From Bacteroidia bacterium (GTDB lineage Bacteria; Bacteroidota; Bacteroidia; B-17B0; Aurantibacillaceae), in the NCBI GenBank assembly GCA_016787895.1, contig JAEUTN010000014.1, positions 310,001 to 374,000 of the forward strand: a stretch of 64,000 nt of DNA, read 5' to 3'. Below, piece by piece: positions 17,260-25,217 of this stretch; the first letter of the stretch is position 1, and every line of letters starts with the position of its first letter. A program made the position numbers and the translations under genes. The notes beneath the pieces were generated by a model, which was not told the DNA's origin, searched no databases, and saw nothing but the letters and a program-made list of their open reading frames with translations.

Positions 17260-17576
17260 TTTTTTTGAGATTTAAGTTTAGCTAATACACCATCAAGAGC
17301 ATCAAATCGTTTTTCCCACAGCGCCCTGTATTGTTCTAACCATTTGTCTATCTCTTTCATTTTTGTAAGATTGAGTTCGTAATAAATTTCCCTCCCTGAT
17401 GGTTTTGTTTTTACCAGCCGGCACTCGCTGAGTATTCTCAGATGTTTGGAAACAGCCTGACGCGTGGTGTCAAAATGCTCTGCCAGGGCATTGGGTGTCA
17501 TGGCCTGAAACGCTATCAAGGCGATAATGGCCCGGCGTGTAGGATCGGCTATGGCTTGAAACACATCTCTTCTCAT
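17256..17576 (-). CDS. ArsR-family winged-helix repressor
   Basis: 106 residues. DVFQAIADPTRRAIIALI, NALAEHFDTTRQAVSKHLRI and GREIYYELNL form the ArsR/SmtB winged helix with its wing. It has no CxC or other metal site, so it belongs to the non-metal ArsR group usually found with AHSA1 proteins. It presumably represses its own operon (17576 down to 16003). The stretch upstream holds a GGCCATT-AC-AATGGCC palindrome at 17653-17668, which could be its operator or the terminator of the next gene. Confidence 0.9.
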   Translation of the reverse strand: MRRDVFQAIADPTRRAIIALIAFQAMTPNALAEHFDTTRQAVSKHLRILSECRLVKTKPSGREIYYELNLTKMKEIDKWLEQYRALWEKRFDALDGVLAKLKSQKK

Positions 17577-17643
17577 GTTTTGTTGTTGTTTAAAACTATA
17601 CTTCTAATTTACGCAACCTTTTGATTGCCCGTCCGGATGGTCC

Positions 17644-17668
17644 AAAAAAATTGGCCATTACAATGGCC
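17644..17668 (-). terminator. Palindrome plus T run: terminator or operator
   Basis: GGCCATT and AATGGCC are perfect inverted arms with a 2-base spacer (17653-17668). On the minus strand a run of seven T follows (17644-17650), as in a terminator for the 17766-19508 gene, about 100 bases past its stop. The 2-base loop is short for a terminator, so an ArsR operator about 80 bases upstream of the 17576 start is the alternative. Confidence 0.5.
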
Positions 17669-17765
17669 GGGTGGACAAATATATGTGCAACCATTCGGTT
17701 TCGCAAATTTCTTCCCCTTTATTTTTATTTTTTTTGGATAAGACCTTGTTTCTCAGTCCGAAAAA

Positions 17766-19508
17766 TTATCGCCGCAGTATTTTTCCGCTGCCCACATTTT
17801 GGCCTCCCGCGCTCACCTTATAAAAGTACATGCCGCTTGGAAGTTCTCCTTTTGGAATGGTGACGCGATTTCCCTGGCCCAGCTCTGCACGCAGCAGTTC
17901 TTCTCCCAATAAATTGCTCAGCACAATAACTGCAGTGCCTTCGCCAGCTCCCGTAGGCCATTCAAAATTAATTTCCGCATCGAATGGATTGGGATACACC
18001 AGCACTTTACTCCCGTTCACCATTTCAGCCGTAAAAGTGGTTACTGTATTCGTGATTCCGCTTGTTAATTTAGCCAGCATTACATCATAACCCCCGGCAC
18101 TCTGAATGTTATGCGTTCCAAAATTGGCCGAATTCTGAATGTAACCAGCAAGGTACAGGTCTTCCTGAGCATCTATACCAAGTCCGGAAGCACTAATGCT
18201 GTTTGCAGACGCGTTGGCATACTGAACCCACTGGCAGTTGCCTGCCGGGTTGAGTTTTCCAACAAGCATACCTGCTGAAGCCGGAATGGCACTTCCACAA
18301 AACACACTCGTGCCGCTTATTCGGGCAACAAAATAAACATCCCCGGCCGCGTTTACTTTTATAGCACCAATATTACTTTCCGTAATAGGCAGGCTGTTGG
18401 CCCAAAGCACATTTCCGAAAGCATCGAGTTTAGCGAAACAGGTGTTGTAGGCCGGAGATGCACTTGGTGAAAGGCTCGTTAAGGTATAGGGTCCAATTAC
18501 AACCTGAGCGTTAAAATTTCCTGCAAAACTTAAATTGCCGATAGCGTCAATACCGATAGCATTTCCGTAAGACGATTGCTGCGGGCTGCCAAATTGTTTT
18601 ACCCAGGCTATGTTTCCGTTCGCATTCAGCTTAGCCACATATGTGTCGAGCGTGCCAATGGAACTTAGCGTTGAAGGAGGAGTGCTTCCAATGACAGCTG
18701 TACCCGACAGAGCCCCTGTAACATAACAATTTCCACTTTCATCGTTTTGAATGGCATACACAAACACGCCATTGGGTGGTGCATTGGCCGTGCCTAATTT
18801 TTGAATCCATTGGACGTTACCTGAGGCATCGTGTTTTACAACATAGGCCCCATGCCCTGAAACCACAGGTAAACTACCGAAGCCCGCCACATTGTCCATG
18901 TTCAGGTAAAAACTCACAAAGTTGTTTCCAGCTTTGTCCACGCTGATGCTGGTACTCACATCCACACCGATTCCGCTGAGGTACTTCGATTGCCTGGCCC
19001 ATAGCTCAGTGCCATTGGCATCGTATTTTGCTATAAAAATCTCCTGGCGCGCATTATCGTAACCTGCGAGTTTTGAATTGCCGAAATAAATTGTGTCCGT
19101 TGGGCTTCCGTTAAAGGTGCCGGTGAGGTAACAATTCCCCAAACTATCAATGGCGATGGCTTTGCCATTGTTGGCCATTTGCATGGGAGCAGGCGGAGGA
19201 GGAACCGGAACCCCAAAGTGTTTTACCCAAAGGCAGTGACCGGAAGAATCATATTTAGCGGTAAACACAGCGGGAAATGCAGGACTCGATACCGTAAGAC
19301 TACCAAATACCGCTGTGCCTGTAAAATGGCCGGTGATATAAGAATTGCCGTATTTATCGGTGGCTATGGTAGAGCCGTATAAATCGCCCATGCCTGAAAA
19401 ATCAAAATTAGAGGCTGAACCTGCCGTATTAGCCCAGGCCCAGTTGGGACTTTGGGCATTTAGTATAGCGAAGGAAAAGTAAAACAGAAAAAAGAAATGT
19501 ATCTTCAT
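17766..19508 (-). CDS. Secreted beta-propeller (SBBP-like) protein with T9SS domain
   Basis: 580 residues. After a signal peptide (1-18, ends LNAQ) come eight or more ~60-residue units with the pattern DxxGNxYxTGxF ... VFGSLTV ... FTAKYDSSGxxLW, the seven-bladed-propeller-type SBBP repeats. The C-terminus is a T9SS sorting domain (VLVYPNPFDAEINF ... GMYFYKV). It is probably a surface-exposed or released protein; ligand or activity is unknown. A long hydrophobic SS-like N-terminus and the absence of enzymatic motifs suggest a structural or recognition role. It stands alone. Confidence 0.87.
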   Translation of the reverse strand: MKIHFFFLFYFSFAILNAQSPNWAWANTAGSASNFDFSGMGDLYGSTIATDKYGNSYITGHFTGTAVFGSLTVSSPAFPAVFTAKYDSSGHCLWVKHFGVPVPPPPAPMQMANNGKAIAIDSLGNCYLTGTFNGSPTDTIYFGNSKLAGYDNARQEIFIAKYDANGTELWARQSKYLSGIGVDVSTSISVDKAGNNFVSFYLNMDNVAGFGSLPVVSGHGAYVVKHDASGNVQWIQKLGTANAPPNGVFVYAIQNDESGNCYVTGALSGTAVIGSTPPSTLSSIGTLDTYVAKLNANGNIAWVKQFGSPQQSSYGNAIGIDAIGNLSFAGNFNAQVVIGPYTLTSLSPSASPAYNTCFAKLDAFGNVLWANSLPITESNIGAIKVNAAGDVYFVARISGTSVFCGSAIPASAGMLVGKLNPAGNCQWVQYANASANSISASGLGIDAQEDLYLAGYIQNSANFGTHNIQSAGGYDVMLAKLTSGITNTVTTFTAEMVNGSKVLVYPNPFDAEINFEWPTGAGEGTAVIVLSNLLGEELLRAELGQGNRVTIPKGELPSGMYFYKVSAGGQNVGSGKILRR

Positions 19509-19760
19509 TTTAAGATTTGCTTTAAGACAATTTACAAAATAAGCCTCAAATACAAGGCCTTGCTTCGCTTAAGTTTCTTCTTTTAACATTTGCCTCCACT
19601 TTCCGCTAAAAAAAAACGCTTGAGCAAACGATTGACGGCAACAGTGCCTTGAAAGCTGGTCGAACTACCTGATGATTTTGACCCAAGAAATCCTGAAAGG
19701 AAATATCCCAGTCAGCCTGTTAGGTTACTTACAAACCGAAATTAGGTTTAAGGGATTAAC

Positions 19761-19866
19761 GTTTGGCGAAGGTGGCGATATTCTGTACTCACTTTTTTAC
19801 AAAACACGTATTTCATATATACTAAATACTGTCTTACGAGGTACAAAACTGCCACTTTTGCCAAAC
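19761..19866. repeat. Imperfect 16-bp inverted repeat in a 500-base gap, cassette-site-like
   Basis: The left arm GTTTGGCGAAGGTGGC (19761-19776) and the right arm GCCACTTTTGCCAAAC (19851-19866) pair at 14 of 16 positions with 74 bases between. The gap 19509-20009 has no supported gene. Arms of this sort resemble integron attC or other recombination sites, but the canonical attC core bases were not shown to be present. Next to it lies an A+T-rich pair of genes (VOC, TfoX). Confidence 0.4.
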
Positions 19867-20009
19867 CATTGTTTTTCGGCTGGTTTTCTATGCTTCCGAT
19901 CGTCTGTCGGGTCGGGTTAGCACAATGATAAATTGTTTTTGTAAACTGTCAAGAGAGTGTGTTACTCCAGGTCATAAAAAAGCAGTGTGTTTTCCACCCG
20001 CCCTATTCA

Positions 20010-20378
20010 TTATTTCATTGAGTGAAGTGCAATTTTGTTCCCTTCTGTGTCAACAATGTGAGCCATAAAGCCGTTGCCACCAATTGAGGTTTTTGGCAGT
20101 AGAATTTTTCCACCTGCTTTTTCTACTTTCGAAAGTGGAACACTTAAATCATCACCGCCATTGAGGTAAATTAAAGCCCCTGTCATTGAAGGCTGAAATC
20201 CTTCGCCTTCCACAATGCCCCCTGTAACACCGTTTTGCATGTCACCAGGTAAGATGCCATATTTGTAAGAAGGATGTGGCATTTCTTGAATGTCCGCACC
20301 TAATAGTGTTGCATAAAATGCTTTTGCTCTGTTGAAATTTTTCACTGGAATTTCAAACCAATTAATTGAATTTGTCAT
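20010..20378 (-). CDS. VOC-superfamily (glyoxalase-like) protein
   Basis: 122 residues. WFEIPVKNFNRAKAFYATLLG is the typical opening of a vicinal-oxygen-chelate protein, followed by two babbab-type halves and a final MAHIVDTEGNKIALHS. Metal ligands are partly present (E at NWFEIP-type strand and E near the end), so it could be an enzyme (fosfomycin/glyoxalase-type) or a binding protein; substrate unknown. It is more A+T-rich than its neighbours and lies beside the inverted repeat at 19761-19866, so acquisition by transfer is possible. Confidence 0.85.
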   Translation of the reverse strand: MTNSINWFEIPVKNFNRAKAFYATLLGADIQEMPHPSYKYGILPGDMQNGVTGGIVEGEGFQPSMTGALIYLNGGDDLSVPLSKVEKAGGKILLPKTSIGGNGFMAHIVDTEGNKIALHSMK

Positions 20379-20408
20379 GTTGCTCTATTTTGATGGTTTA
20401 TAAAGAAT

Positions 20409-20753
20409 TTAGTTTTTCTTCTTTTTTGATGACTTGGCTTTATTGTTGAACTCTAAACAAAGATTTATCCAGTAGTCAAATTCCTTTTTTGTTTTCATTC
20501 CTGTGTCGTCAACCATTACGTATCCTTTCATTGGTCGTTTGGTAAAGTCCATAGTTCGGCAACCCTGCTTTTCTATTTCTGTTTCGTGAATGGCAGGGTC
20601 AATTCGACACATCATTTCGTCTTTGATAATTCCAACACACATTTTACCGTTAACCATAAAAGTTAAACCTCCCATCATTTGCTTTTCTTCCACTTTGGGT
20701 ATTTCACAAAGCGATTCTCTAATTCTGTCGGCAAGTTGTTCGTTGTAAGCCAT
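20409..20753 (-). CDS. TfoX N-terminal-domain protein
   Basis: 114 residues. EKQMMGGLTFMVNGKMCVGI and DEMMCRIDPA match the TfoX/Sxy N-terminal domain. The C-terminal TfoX domain is missing, as in many stand-alone short homologues, and there is a basic tail of alternating K/S. In Gammaproteobacteria Sxy/TfoX regulates competence, but short homologues in Bacteroidota have no known role. It is the upstream gene of a pair with the VOC protein. Confidence 0.83.
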   Translation of the reverse strand: MAYNEQLADRIRESLCEIPKVEEKQMMGGLTFMVNGKMCVGIIKDEMMCRIDPAIHETEIEKQGCRTMDFTKRPMKGYVMVDDTGMKTKKEFDYWINLCLEFNNKAKSSKKKKN

Positions 20754-20937
20754 CGTTCATTTTTTTTCGCGTAAGATTTAAGTCCTTTAAAGAATTATTT
20801 TACACCAGTGTCCGACTATTTGTATATCATCAATGCATCAGGCCGTTTTCCTGATAATCCATACATACTACCTTATATCCACCACAAATTCAATTGTAAT
20901 AAGTTGTAATCGTTTGTAGGAACTTATTGGAGAACTT

Positions 20938-21474
20938 CTACCTCTGCCCATACACAATAATGGAGGCCTGAGCCAGTACATTGGCTTTGATGTTAAACCC
21001 AATTAAAGCGCAGCCGGCGTTTTTATCGAGTTCAAGTTTGGTTTTTAAGGCGTATACGGTAATAATGTATCTGTGTGCCGGACCCGGAGGAGGACAAGGA
21101 CCCATGTAACCCATAGCGCCTCCATCGTTTAAGGCCTGTATGGCATTTTTGGGCAATTTTTTTCCATTGGCATTGCCGGCATCGGTTTTTAGTTCCGTGG
21201 TGCCCGAGGGGATGTTGTACACCACCCAGTGCCAAAAACCTGAACCGGTGGGAGCGTCGGGGTCATACACCGTAAGAGCAAAACTCTCGGTGCCGGCCGG
21301 GGCATTTTCCCAGCTCAACTGCGGAGATTCCCCATCCCCGTTACAGCCAAAACTGTTGGCGTATTGTTTGGCTTTAAATTGTCCTCCAAGGTCCTTGCTT
21401 TTTAGGGTAAAGGTTTGGGCGCTGATTCCTATGCTCATGAGCATTAGGAAAACACTTAGTAATTTTGATTTCAT
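20938..21474 (-). CDS. YbhB/YbcL-type (Raf-kinase-inhibitor-like, PEBP) protein
   Basis: 178 residues from the ATG at 21474, which begins the signal peptide KLLSVFLMLMSIGISAQ; the longer in-frame start adds a poor leader. DPDAPTGSGFWHWVVYNIP, GMGPCPPPGPAHRY-like YMGPCPPPGPAHRYIITVYAL and the rest match the PEBP fold with its ligand-binding Asp-Pro-Asp and His residues. Exported to the periplasm or surface. Bacterial homologues have no established ligand. Upstream lies the tandem repeat array at 21496-21750. Confidence 0.9.
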   Translation of the reverse strand: MKSKLLSVFLMLMSIGISAQTFTLKSKDLGGQFKAKQYANSFGCNGDGESPQLSWENAPAGTESFALTVYDPDAPTGSGFWHWVVYNIPSGTTELKTDAGNANGKKLPKNAIQALNDGGAMGYMGPCPPPGPAHRYIITVYALKTKLELDKNAGCALIGFNIKANVLAQASIIVYGQR

Positions 21475-21495
21475 CTTTGTTTGGTTTATAAGGTT

Positions 21496-21750
21496 AGCCA
21501 CGAATTTCACAGATTTACACGAATAAAGCGATTACACGAATTGGGTTTAAATGTATAGCCACGACCCGATAATTATCGGGTTTCACAGATTTACACGAAT
21601 AATTGATTACACGAATTGGGTTTAAAGGTATAGCCACAAATTTCACAGATTTACAGGAATAAAATGATTACACGAATTAGTTTTTAAGGTATAGCCACGA
21701 CCCGATAATTATCGGGTTTCACAGATTTACACGAATTTAAACGAAATTAA
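21496..21750. repeat. Four tandem 61/75-bp repeat units, two with a CCCGATAATTATCGGG palindrome
   Basis: Units begin with AGCCAC at 21496, 21557, 21632 and 21693. Each continues with TTTCACAGATTTACA-GAAT and a second half ATTACACGAATT(G/A)GGTTTAA. Units 1 and 3 are 61 bp. Units 2 and 4 replace the GAA before TTTCAC with the palindrome CCCGATAATTATCGGG (21565-21580 and 21701-21716). There are no spacers, so it is not CRISPR. Confidence 0.85.
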
Positions 21751-21883
21751 ATTATTTCACGAATGGAAGCAGCAGGAATAGAACTTAATTTTCTTTTTAA
21801 CATTTTCACCGATTTTTCTTCAGGATTTAACATTGCAGCAAAACATAATATTCTATATTCGTTCAACCATAAAAACTTTAGCT

Positions 21884-22426
21884 ATGAAAATTTTAAAATG
21901 GGTACTTATCATTATTGGTATTCTAGTTGCAATACCACTTATAGTTGCCTTATTCCTGCCAAAGGAGTATTCGGTATCGCGCGAGGTCATCATCAACAAA
22001 CCCAAGGATCAGGTGTTTGCTTATGTGAAGTCTTTAAAAAACCAAAACAACTGGGCCACCTGGAACCAAATGGACCCTAACCAGAAGAACGAATACAAAG
22101 GGGAAGATGGTACCCCTGGTTTTATTCATTCCTGGGTAGGTAATCCTGACAATGTGGGCTCCGGCGAACAGGAAATCATCAAAGTAAGCGAAGGAGAGCG
22201 CATCGATTTTGAACTGCGCTTTACAATTCCGTTTGAAAGCAAATCCCCCGCCTGGATTAGCACCGAAACCACGGCTGATAATCAAACTAAAGTTACCTGG
22301 GGCATGAGCGGCACCATGCCTTACCCCATGAACTTCATGCAGGTGTTCATGAACATGGAAGACATGATTGGGACTGAATACGAAAAAAGCCTCGCAAAAC
22401 TTAAAAGCATTTTAGAAGCGCAGTAA
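21884..22426 (+). CDS. SRPBCC-family (polyketide-cyclase/START-like) protein with N-terminal membrane anchor
   Basis: 180 residues from the ATG at 21884; an upstream ATG (21833) would add an unlikely leader. One hydrophobic helix (~4-25, WVLIIIGILVAIPLIVALFL) is followed by an SRPBCC domain beginning YSVSREVIINKPKDQVFAYV, with the typical LKNQNNWATWNQMDP and a final helix. A ligand-binding fold anchored in the membrane, substrate unknown. It is followed by an inverted-repeat element. Confidence 0.85.
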   Translation: MKILKWVLIIIGILVAIPLIVALFLPKEYSVSREVIINKPKDQVFAYVKSLKNQNNWATWNQMDPNQKNEYKGEDGTPGFIHSWVGNPDNVGSGEQEIIKVSEGERIDFELRFTIPFESKSPAWISTETTADNQTKVTWGMSGTMPYPMNFMQVFMNMEDMIGTEYEKSLAKLKSILEAQ

Positions 22427-22439
22427 GTTCAAACTATGC

Positions 22440-22517
22440 ACCACTAAGGCACTTAGAACACAAAGAAACACTAAGGAATTCCTTAGTGAGCCTCCGTGAT
22501 CTAAGTGTCTTAGTGGT
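22440..22517. repeat. Nested inverted repeat of the CACTAAGG family
   Basis: Outer arms ACCACTAAGGCACTTAGA (22440-22457) and TCTAAGTGTCTTAGTGGT (22500-22517) pair at 17 of 18 positions. An inner perfect palindrome CACTAAGGAATTCCTTAGTG lies at 22469-22488. The same words recur near 28281-28318, so this is a dispersed intergenic element. It lies between two plus-strand genes and could also act as an RNA hairpin. Confidence 0.75.
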
Positions 22518-22550
22518 TCTTTTCCCAAATCCGTAACCTTCATTCTAATT

Positions 22551-23432
22551 ATGAAATGTCATTTTTACTCTGCTATCAAAGCACTTACCCTGTTTGCATT
22601 TATCTCACTTTCTTCCTGCAACAACGGGAAAGTTCCTGATGGCATTAAAGTGGTGCATTTTAAAAACTCCGACAAAATAAAACAGGAGATAGAATACAAA
22701 GACGGTAAAAAGAACGGCTTCTTTAAGGAATACTACACTACAGGAAAGCTCAAAGCCATTCAACATTACCGTAACGATACGCTTTGCGACAGCTCTAAAT
22801 TTTACCATGAGAACGGCCAGGCTTCGGAGCTGCAGATTTTCGATAAAAGAGGCTTGTACCAGGGCTGCTGGAAAAAATACAACAAAGAAGGCAAAGTGTT
22901 TTGGGAAACCTGTTTTAAGGATAACCTGCTTGATGGCAGCGCCACTGAATACACATACAAAACCGGTAAACTGCTGAAACGCCTGAACTACAGCACAGGC
23001 TTAAAACACGGCAAACAGGAGGAGTTTTATGCCAACGGTAATAAAAAATACATCAGTTATTACCTCGATGGCAAACCCCAGCCCGGCACAGAAGAGTGGT
23101 ATGAAAAAGGTGAAGAGGTAAACAACGATTTTAAAGTAAAGGTGATTGAAGAAAACAAGGTAGCCATTAGCTCTCAACTCATTTTTTACATAGAGCCTGA
23201 AAATTTTCAATCGGGAGATGAGGCTTATCTTATCCTCGACGGAAAAGTGGATGAAATGACTGCTTACCGGGAACTTGAAAAACTAAACGGGCGCTTCAAA
23301 TTGATTTATGATATTCCCTCGGGCAGTTTTGTGATGGAAAAGGTACACTATGCCGTCTTCCGCAAAACCCGCATGGGCAATACCTTCATCAAAAAAGGCA
23401 GTTTTATGGTGTCGGAGAACAATTTTAATTAG
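22551..23432 (+). CDS. Lipoprotein with MORN-like (YwqK-type) repeats
   Basis: 293 residues. The lipobox FISLSSC places Cys23 as the lipidated residue. Residues ~45-200 contain repeated units of the type DGKKNGFFKEYYTTGKLKAI and GLKHGKQEEFYANGNKKYI, i.e. MORN_2/YwqK-like repeats. The C-terminal ~80 residues are unassigned. It is probably outer-membrane-anchored; the family is described as toxin-antitoxin associated in some annotations, but no toxin partner is next to it. The stop is eight bases from the convergent gene at 23440. Confidence 0.83.
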   Translation: MKCHFYSAIKALTLFAFISLSSCNNGKVPDGIKVVHFKNSDKIKQEIEYKDGKKNGFFKEYYTTGKLKAIQHYRNDTLCDSSKFYHENGQASELQIFDKRGLYQGCWKKYNKEGKVFWETCFKDNLLDGSATEYTYKTGKLLKRLNYSTGLKHGKQEEFYANGNKKYISYYLDGKPQPGTEEWYEKGEEVNNDFKVKVIEENKVAISSQLIFYIEPENFQSGDEAYLILDGKVDEMTAYRELEKLNGRFKLIYDIPSGSFVMEKVHYAVFRKTRMGNTFIKKGSFMVSENNFN

Positions 23433-23439
23433 ATTCTTT

Positions 23440-25029
23440 TCAATTGATCTGCTGCAAACGCCGCATTAAACCAAAATTATCAGGGGCGTATTTGAGTCCG
23501 GTTTTTAACAACTGACGCGAGCGTGCTATGTTGCCCTTTTTGTAATAAATGCCCGCCGCCGTAGCATAGGCTTTTTCAACGGAGGCGCTATATGGCTCTA
23601 CCGCCTTTTGTTGATCACAAAACAACTCGAATTCCTGCAAACATTTATCGCCACTGGCCAGGGTACTCACCATGTAATTTTCATAAGCCCTTTCCAAAAG
23701 GGTGCTTGCATACATACTGCCAAAAAGTTTGTGGGAATTTAAAAATTCAAAGTTGCTGCGGTATTCTTCAAGCGTAAGCAGGGTTTGTTTGGTTTCATTG
23801 TTTTCTTTTAAATTGTTGGAGAGATCTCCCAGAATAATGGCCTGCAGGTTAGCGTGCGCGGGATGTATGGCATAGGCCTGTTGCAAATGTTCCATCATAA
23901 ACTCTTTGTCTTTAGATGAGAGGTAACCTATACGTGCCAGCTCGTAATGGTAATTAAAGCTGATGTCGCTGATCAAAGTACTGTCTTTAATTTCTGTTTT
24001 TAATTTGTTATAAGAGATCTCACAGCCGGCAAAATCATTCGATTTAATCAATTGTTTGTCAAGTATACGGTTAAACTGATAAAGAATATACTCCCCGCCT
24101 AAGTCCCTGTGATCCCTGTCGTGTATGCGGGCCAGCAACACCAGATCATCCACCTGATTTTGACTGGAATAATTGCTCTCCTGAACGCTTCCGCTAAGTA
24201 TCAACTTCAGGTTAGTTTTCGATTTTTCATCGGGTTCAAAAAAACAAGCACGTTTTATACACTCCGATGCACGTGTGTAATTTTTATCTTCCATATTGTA
24301 AAGGGCATAATTATAATACTGCACCCCCACTAAAGCCTTTAAACGAATAGCCTTGGCTGAAAAATAATAGCGGTCAACCAAATCCTGTACTGAAGAAGTA
24401 TCAAACTCTGTTCTCGAAACAATTTTGGCGTTCACGAGGTATCGCACATAGGCCTCTGAATTTTTTTTGTTCAGCTCATAATATCCTTTCAGGGGATTGG
24501 TGGTTTCAATAACGATTCTGTGAGTGCCGGGATACGCTACCAAAAATACATGATTGGGTGTTTCTTTGATTTCGTATGGAATGCCAAGCTCATCAAAACA
24601 AAGGGCATAAAGTGCCGAAGCTGAAACACAGTTGTAAACAGCCTTATCAAAAATGTCGGAGAAACTGGTTCTTAATTCATACTTGGCCAAAAATTCACGG
24701 TGCAGGGATTCATAAACTACTTTCATTTTTTTCAACTCACTCAAACCCTGGATTTTTTCTTTTAATGCAAAAAGATGTTCACTTAAACGGTGTTCGATCT
24801 CTTTTAGGTCTCTGGTGTATTCCCCATTCGCGTTTTCAAGGAAAAAATACAGGTAATCGCTGCGTTTATTGAGTACGCAATGCAAGGCAAAGGCGTTTTT
24901 ATCAGAGGCTGACTTAAAACTCAGGTTATTGAATTTTACCAGGGAATCTTCACTGGCCGAAATGGCTTGTGTAAACAAAAGACCGCAAGAGAAGAGGAGC
25001 CAAAAAGATATCAGTGGAAAACGAATCAT
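23440..25029 (-). CDS. Secreted transglutaminase-like protein with TPR-like C-terminal region
   Basis: 529 residues. A signal peptide (1-25, ends ISA) is followed by a transglutaminase-like/cysteine-peptidase-type segment: Cys134 in YNCVSASALYALC, His160 in TPNHVFLVAY, and a third polar residue near 176-178 (ETTN). Residues ~220-529 are helical with TPR-like pairs. The family is often annotated only as 'transglutaminase-like'; the cysteine-His pair suggests a hydrolase or acyltransferase but the substrate is unknown. A perfect -33/-7 promoter lies upstream (25058-25087). Confidence 0.72.
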   Translation of the reverse strand: MIRFPLISFWLLFSCGLLFTQAISASEDSLVKFNNLSFKSASDKNAFALHCVLNKRSDYLYFFLENANGEYTRDLKEIEHRLSEHLFALKEKIQGLSELKKMKVVYESLHREFLAKYELRTSFSDIFDKAVYNCVSASALYALCFDELGIPYEIKETPNHVFLVAYPGTHRIVIETTNPLKGYYELNKKNSEAYVRYLVNAKIVSRTEFDTSSVQDLVDRYYFSAKAIRLKALVGVQYYNYALYNMEDKNYTRASECIKRACFFEPDEKSKTNLKLILSGSVQESNYSSQNQVDDLVLLARIHDRDHRDLGGEYILYQFNRILDKQLIKSNDFAGCEISYNKLKTEIKDSTLISDISFNYHYELARIGYLSSKDKEFMMEHLQQAYAIHPAHANLQAIILGDLSNNLKENNETKQTLLTLEEYRSNFEFLNSHKLFGSMYASTLLERAYENYMVSTLASGDKCLQEFELFCDQQKAVEPYSASVEKAYATAAGIYYKKGNIARSRQLLKTGLKYAPDNFGLMRRLQQIN

Positions 25030-25057
25030 AAACAGAAGACAGAGTGCATGCCTCAGC

Positions 25058-25087
25058 CAAATCTAGTGAAATTTGTACTTTTTCAAA
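25058..25087 (-). promoter_or_regulatory. Complete Bacteroidota-type promoter of the transglutaminase-like gene
   Basis: On the minus strand TTTG (25084-25087) is separated by 18 bases from TAGATTTG (25058-25065), both perfect to consensus. The transcription start would be near 25052, a ~23-base leader before the ATG at 25029. Confidence 0.7.
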
Positions 25088-25135
25088 AACTTCTCGTTTC
25101 TAAACCCATTGGTGAAATAATCCGCATTCGTGAAA

Positions 25136-25175
25136 CCCGATAGCTATCGGGTAGTGAAACCCGATAATTATCGGG
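25136..25175. repeat. Two adjacent CCCGATA(G/A)(C/T)TATCGGG palindromes
   Basis: CCCGATAGCTATCGGG (25136-25151) and CCCGATAATTATCGGG (25160-25175), each preceded by GTGAAA. They belong to the family found in the array at 21496-21750 and, in a degenerate form, at 28499-28514. They sit in the divergent gap between the genes starting at 25029 and 25218. Confidence 0.85.
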
Positions 25176-25217
25176 TCATGACTGTATTTTAAAAGTTTCC
25201 AGCATCTTTGCACTTGT

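Noticed and set aside
19672..19920. 82-residue open frame in the gap
   Set aside because: It overlaps the inverted repeat, has no family pattern and no upstream promoter element; it is better read as chance.
21496..21750. CRISPR array
   Set aside because: Units follow each other without spacers of constant length and variable content; no cas genes near.
21763..22080. Plus-strand open frame overlapping the SRPBCC gene
   Set aside because: Another frame of the real gene at 21884-22426; composition is unlike a protein.
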